From Thermoanaerobaculaceae bacterium (GTDB lineage Bacteria; Acidobacteriota; UBA4820): a DNA stretch of 8,464 bases. Below are positions 7,120 through 8,464 of the stretch, in pieces. Position 1 is the first letter of the stretch; each line of letters starts with the position of its first letter. Under the pieces are notes generated by a model, which ran no database searches, was not told the origin of the DNA, and worked only from the letters and a program-made list of their open reading frames with translations. The position numbers and the translations under genes were made by a program. The DNA is taken from the NCBI GenBank assembly GCA_012798145.1, contig JAAZNT010000295.1, positions 1 through 8,464 on the forward strand, given 5' to 3'.

Positions 7120-7893
7120 ATGGAAATTACTAAATCTTTTGAAGCGTTTTTAAACACAAAACAGGAAGAAAATCTTGAAAAAGAGTTTGCCTCCGCTTTA
7201 AATTTTGTAAATTCTGCTGAATTTGACAAAAGCATGACTTTGCAGAATCTCTACGAGGCGCTCTTGAGTTTCAAAGAGGTAAAAGATTTTCAGACAAAAT
7301 GCGGGTTTTTTCTCTCTGCCTTCTTTTCAAGAGAGTGCGGAAACCAGACTCTCGCTCTCAAAGATGACTGCCAGATAGATTTTCTCGGCTCTTTTCTTGC
7401 CTCAGGAGAGCTTAAAATCATCGGAGATGCAGGCGACTTTGCCGGCTCTTTTTTGAGCGGTGGAAAGGTTTTTATTGAAGGCTCTGTCAAAGACAACTGC
7501 GGCTATTTTATGAAGGGCGGAAAAATAGTTGTAAAAGGAGACGCCTCAAACCATCTTGGCCATTTTATGAATGGCGGAGAAATAACAGTTGAAAAGAACA
7601 TTTACGATTTTGCTGGGAACTGTATGATCGGCGGTAGAATAGAATGCAAAGGAAGCGCTGGGTATTCGCTCGGATACAGAATGAGCGGCGGAGTTATAGA
7701 AATTAAAGACCTCGCTTGGGATTTGATAGGCGAAGAAATGGCGGGGGGAAAGATAACAGTAAGAGGACACATCGGCAAAGAACTTTGTCAAAATATGTCG
7801 GGCGGAATAGTTACAGTCAGAGAAGAGTATAAAGATACTCCAAAAGGAAAAACTTTCGGAGGAAAGATAATTTATTCAAATTTTAAGGGATAA
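7120..7893 (+). CDS. Stand-alone GXGXG beta-helix protein, GltB C-terminal domain-like (257 aa)
   Basis: Residues about 88-251 form nine coils of exactly 19 residues. The small-residue pair recurs at 95, 114, 133, 152, 171, 190, 209, 228 and 247 in the pattern G-x3-M-x-GG-x-I-x-V-x-G. This is the right-handed beta-helix of the GXGXG family, found at the C-terminus of the glutamate synthase large subunit (GltB3 in split enzymes) and in formylmethanofuran dehydrogenase subunit C. In glutamate synthase it is a structural spacer, not a catalytic site. The first ~87 residues are helical-looking and not recognised; seven cysteines are scattered without a CxxC motif. There is no glutaminase or FMN synthase domain in the window. 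The ATG follows nfnB by 9 nt with GGGGG partly as its ribosome site, and sixA begins 2 nt after the stop. A scaffold or partner of NfnAB is inferred from context only. Confidence 0.85.
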   Translation: MEITKSFEAFLNTKQEENLEKEFASALNFVNSAEFDKSMTLQNLYEALLSFKEVKDFQTKCGFFLSAFFSRECGNQTLALKDDCQIDFLGSFLASGELKIIGDAGDFAGSFLSGGKVFIEGSVKDNCGYFMKGGKIVVKGDASNHLGHFMNGGEITVEKNIYDFAGNCMIGGRIECKGSAGYSLGYRMSGGVIEIKDLAWDLIGEEMAGGKITVRGHIGKELCQNMSGGIVTVREEYKDTPKGKTFGGKIIYSNFKG

Positions 7894-7895
7894 AA

Positions 7896-8333
7896 ATGGA
7901 ATTAATTCTTGTTCGCCATGCTGAAGCGGAGGATGGCGTAAACGATTTCTCAAGAAAACTTACCCCAAAAGGCAGAAAAGAGGCGGAGAAAATAGCAAAA
8001 TTCATAAAGAAAAAAATCAAAGATTTCAAAGTATATTCAAGCCCCCTCGTCCGCGCAAAAGAAACCGCTTCTTTCTTTCTAAAAGAGATAGAAATTCTTG
8101 ATGAACTTGAACCAGATTCAACCCCCGAAAGTTTTTTGAGAGAGATTTCAAAATTTGGCGAAGACGAAACTCTTATCTGCGTTGGACATCAGCCCCTTAT
8201 AGGCGCAATTGCAGGAAAAATCCTTGGCCTTAATTATTCGCTTAAAACAAAAAAGGCGGGCATCTGGTGGTTCAAAGGAAGCCCTCCAAAAGATTTTGAA
8301 CTTTACTGCGCAGTCAACCCGTCAGTAATTTAG
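7896..8333 (+). CDS. sixA: Phosphohistidine phosphatase SixA (145 aa)
   Basis: Histidine phosphatase superfamily, short SixA branch without the usual insertion. The nucleophile motif is RHA at 7-9 (R7, H8), with SSP and R53 at 48-53, the DELEP segment (69-73, E70 as likely general acid, matching DELTP of E. coli SixA) and VGHQP at 96-100 (H98). Length is close to the family norm of about 150-160 aa. In E. coli SixA removes phosphate from histidine in phosphorelay or nitrogen-PTS proteins; the target here is unknown. AAGGGA inside the end of the preceding gene serves as ribosome site 5 nt before the ATG, and the 2-nt gap indicates coupled translation with the GXGXG gene. It appears to be the last gene of the nfn operon. 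Confidence 0.93.
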   Translation: MELILVRHAEAEDGVNDFSRKLTPKGRKEAEKIAKFIKKKIKDFKVYSSPLVRAKETASFFLKEIEILDELEPDSTPESFLREISKFGEDETLICVGHQPLIGAIAGKILGLNYSLKTKKAGIWWFKGSPPKDFELYCAVNPSVI

Positions 8334-8410
8334 AGAAAAATTTAACCCAAATTTGTCATTAAGAAAACTTTAACAAGCGATCAGATATTGCTTAGAGAAA
8401 ATGGAAGATA
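8334..8410. other. AT-rich spacer after sixA
   Basis: No gene is supported. A 7-bp stem with a 5-nt loop (AAGCGAT at 8375-8381, ATTGCTT at 8387-8393, including one G-T pair) is present but is not followed by a T-run on the plus strand, so it is not a clear terminator. No convincing -35/-10 pair was found; TTAACA at 8370-8375 has only a poor partner 17 nt downstream. Confidence 0.5.
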
Positions 8411-8464
8411 AGTGCACATAGGCGCTGGGGGGTGAGATGCAAGGAAGACGAGGGTGGGCAAACC
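8411..8464 (+). other. G-rich tail, possibly the 5' part of a structured RNA (truncated)
   Basis: The last 44 bases are about 66% GC and purine-rich, unlike the AT-rich spacer before them, and no coding region is supported. The window ends in GGGCAAACC (8456-8464), preceded by GACGAGGGT. GGCAAACC is a hallmark of class I c-di-GMP (GEMM) riboswitches, and CGA-rich segments leading to GCAA also occur in glycine riboswitches. The spacing and bases upstream do not fit either consensus cleanly, and the diagnostic 3' half lies outside the window. An unrelated G-rich sequence or the start of another RNA or gene is equally possible. Confidence 0.25.

Noticed and set aside
7120..7893. Formylmethanofuran dehydrogenase subunit C (FwdC)
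   Set aside because: The fold is shared, but no other Fwd/Fmd subunit is present, the host is bacterial, and the neighbours are Nfn-type.
8375..8393. Hairpin AAGCGAT-CAGAT-ATTGCTT as a terminator for the nfn operon
   Set aside because: The stem is short and AT-rich with a G-T pair, and no T-run follows on the plus strand.
8411..8464. Start of a 23S rRNA gene or a T-box leader
   Set aside because: The region lacks the conserved GGTGGATGCC block of 23S rRNA. It also lacks the TGGnACC core of a T-box, despite superficial similarity of AGGGTGG and GCAAACC.
8437..8464. New gene starting at ATG 8437 after GGGGGGTGAG
   Set aside because: Only nine codons fit before the window ends and the ribosome-site spacing would be too short; there is nothing to support coding.

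Overview
The window looks like ordinary bacterial chromosome from an AT-rich, probably anaerobic bacterium. The anaerobic reading rests on an NfnA/NfnB pair (NADH-dependent ferredoxin:NADP+ oxidoreductase type) rich in Fe-S cluster motifs. The organism is clearly bacterial: MutS, HU, SixA, Shine-Dalgarno sites, sigma70-like promoters, and a tRNA gene with an encoded CCA end. The phylum cannot be fixed from this sequence. No insertion sequence, phage gene, CRISPR array or attachment site was seen, and coding density is high.

The left half (13-4649) is entirely on the minus strand. In transcription order it holds mutS (TTG start), a 149-bp AT-rich spacer with a good -10 box, an HU-family DNA-binding protein, tRNA-Val(CAC), shikimate kinase (aroK), a YfcE/MJ0936-type metallophosphoesterase (TTG start), and an 86-aa conserved-looking protein of unknown function that overlaps the phosphoesterase by 4 bp (ATGA). 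From HU to the small protein the spacing is tight (26, 13, 28 and -4 nt), so this is probably one transcription unit with a tRNA embedded in it. aroK begins 13 nt after the tRNA CCA and has no visible Shine-Dalgarno sequence.

The right half (4758-8333) is a plus-strand operon divergent from mutS, with gaps of 13, 9 and 2 nt. It encodes NfnA (FAD, NAD and [2Fe-2S]), NfnB/GltA (two 4Fe-4S sites, FAD, NADPH), a stand-alone GXGXG beta-helix protein related to the C-terminal domain of the glutamate synthase large subunit, and a SixA-type phosphohistidine phosphatase. The first two should form a flavin-based NAD(H)/NADP(H)/ferredoxin oxidoreductase. The third is the most unusual gene: a perfectly periodic 19-residue solenoid of nine coils behind an unrecognised N-terminal region, without the amidotransferase or FMN synthase domains that normally accompany it. 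The 108-bp mutS/nfnA intergenic region carries close, back-to-back candidate promoters.

The last ~130 bp contain no supported gene. They change from AT-rich to a G-rich stretch (about 66% GC over the last 44 bases) ending in GGGCAAACC, which may be the 5' part of a structured RNA such as a riboswitch cut by the window edge. There is no strong candidate for a wholly new system here. The best leads are the Nfn-GXGXG-SixA operon, the tRNA-aroK arrangement and the truncated G-rich tail.
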